Of a stretch of 6,353 nucleotides of DNA, positions 5,523-6,353 are shown piece after piece. The stretch lies in NCBI GenBank assembly GCA_021463315.1, contig JAJTXO010000241.1, positions 1 to 6,353 of the forward strand. Direction: 5' to 3'. Origin of the DNA: Caldilineales bacterium. GTDB lineage: Bacteria; Chloroflexota; Anaerolineae; JAAEKA01. A program made the position numbers and the translations under genes. Numbering within the stretch: position 1 is the stretch's first letter; every line of letters starts with the position of its first letter. The notes below the pieces were generated by a model. That model was given only the letters and a program-made list of their open reading frames with translations, was not told the DNA's origin and made no database searches.

Positions 5523-6353
5523 CAAGCTACGGCATCCACGCCTCGCTTTCCAGTGTCGAGTAGGTTGTCGTCTGATCCAAGCCAACCGGCCATGGGCTGC
5601 ATCAAGAAACTGGTTACTTCTTCTGCCGTCGCGCCATCATAGAGCGAACCATACTCAGTTATCCACAACGGCTTGTCCCTTGTCCAGGACTCTGTCTGAT
5701 GCAAGACCAGATAGGCTTCGATTTTCTCTTTGAGACAACTTGACCACACAGTCTCTGGGTCTATCGGAGCACCGTCGATTTGACATTCGGTGCTGTGTGT
5801 CCAGGGATACGTATGAATATGCACGCCATCCAGGGCCAGGTTCGGATGGCCATGCGTTCTGTGATACTCCAGGCGGTCCAGGAAAGCTTGCCACCAGGGA
5901 GTATCTGCTGTGAAGAAGTTGCCGCAGCAGAACACCCTGGCCGTCGGATCGGCCTGTTTGATGGTCTCGAAGATCTCCACATAGCGATCAGCCGCCAAAT
6001 CGGCCATGGCCACACGCTGTCCATCCACCCAGGTTGGTGTAGCCGTGTTGCCAGAATAGGCAATGCATGGCAATGCCGGTGTCGGGGTGGGTCCTGCGGT
6101 CGGCACCACCCCCGGGGGCAGGGGGGTGCGTCCCAACATGTTGCACAGATAGCGGCCGCACTCCTCGTAGTGGAAAACGTAGGTCGGCGATCCCGGCGGC
6201 GGCGGGTTGATGGTGTCCATGATCATCGGGAAGTCCGGCTCGTTGAACACCAGCCAGACCCGCCCTGGGTGCCTGGCCGCCCGCGTCGCAATCACTGGCG
6301 GATTCCACGGCGCAGACAGGACGCCCGTATCGCCAAGGATGCCGTCCTCCGGT
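5492..6353 (-). CDS. Glycoside-hydrolase-like TIM barrel, N-terminus beyond window, frameshifted 3' end
   Basis: The reading frame is open from the window edge (6353). The first readable residues are PEDGILGDTGVLSAPWNPPV, so the GTG at 6295 is an internal Val and not a credible start. FNEPD (Glu codon at 6239-6241) and LWITEYGSL (Glu codon at 5654-5656) match the acid/base and nucleophile strands of clan GH-A enzymes. The barrel pattern continues with ADRYVEIFETIKQADPTARV, VFCCGNFF and LALDGVHIHTYPW. The closest family I can name is the glycosyl-hydrolase catalytic-core (PF11790-like) or GH39/GH5-like group; the substrate cannot be told. A Cys- and Pro/Thr-rich insert of about 60 residues separates NEPD from the next helix. 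After VDAVA the frame runs into CSLPATATPP and a stop (5492-5494), which looks like a shift from one missing base at about 5522-5524. It was probably secreted and co-transcribed with the downstream Asp-box gene. Family confidence is moderate; partial and broken status is well supported. Confidence 0.72.
   Translation of the reverse strand, partial: PEDGILGDTGVLSAPWNPPVIATRAARHPGRVWLVFNEPDFPMIMDTINPPPPGSPTYVFHYEECGRYLCNMLGRTPLPPGVVPTAGPTPTPALPCIAYSGNTATPTWVDGQRVAMADLAADRYVEIFETIKQADPTARVFCCGNFFTADTPWWQAFLDRLEYHRTHGHPNLALDGVHIHTYPWTHSTECQIDGAPIDPETVWSSCLKEKIEAYLVLHQTESWTRDKPLWITEYGSLYDGATAEEVTSFLMQPMAGWLGSDDNLLDTGKRGVDAVACSLPATATPP

Noticed and set aside
5492..5530. Programmed -1 frameshift expressing the full hydrolase
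   Set aside because: The junction (minus strand GTAGCTTGTTCG) has no X-XXY-YYZ slippery heptamer, and loss of one G from a Trp codon explains it more simply.
6293..6295. GTG as the true start of the hydrolase
   Set aside because: The same frame stays open upstream to the window edge with plausible barrel sequence (GDTGVLSAPWNPPV), and only part of the fold would remain if translation began here.

Overview
The window reads as a fragment of a GC-rich bacterial genome, most likely a member of the Chloroflexota (Anaerolineae/Caldilineae type). The lineage call is an inference. It rests on high GC, a phosphatase with several GAF domains beside a STAS protein and a small kinase, a secreted Asp-box protein with 'LPLV' tail motifs, Pro/Thr-rich linkers of the TPTP type, and a heptamer microsatellite.

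Layout. Positions 1-227 hold no gene: four spaced GACCGGCC-headed repeats (1-108), then a perfect array of six 7-bp units (153-194) just ahead of the first ribosome binding site. Positions 228-3939 (+ strand) hold three genes in one direction: a STAS-domain anti-anti-sigma protein (RsbV/SpoIIAA-like), an overlapping HATPase serine kinase (RsbW/SpoIIAB-like, probable TTG start at 559), and a 956-aa protein with four GAF domains and a C-terminal PP2C/SpoIIE-type phosphatase (RsbU-like). A perfect 22-bp inverted repeat lies between the kinase and the phosphatase. By family precedent the three form a partner-switching module: the kinase phosphorylates the STAS protein and holds an effector, and the phosphatase, gated by its GAF domains, dephosphorylates the STAS protein and releases the effector. 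No sigma factor or other effector is in the window.

Positions 3962-6353 (- strand, convergent with the module, 22 nt between the stops) hold a probable two-gene transcription unit for extracytoplasmic proteins. The upstream gene is a glycoside-hydrolase-like TIM barrel. It is cut by the window edge at its N-terminus and broken by an apparent one-base loss near 5522. The downstream gene is a secreted seven-Asp-box protein with a probable signal peptide. The Shine-Dalgarno sequence of the second gene overlaps the stop codon of the first gene's restored frame, which supports both the frameshift call and translational coupling.

I see no tRNA, rRNA, CRISPR array, transposase or integrase. The clearest items for follow-up are the frameshifted hydrolase, the hairpin between kinase and phosphatase, the duplicated GAF/linker units, the two LPLV tails and the heptamer array. 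I did not find a clearly new system. The partner-switching module is a recognisable type, but its output is unknown.
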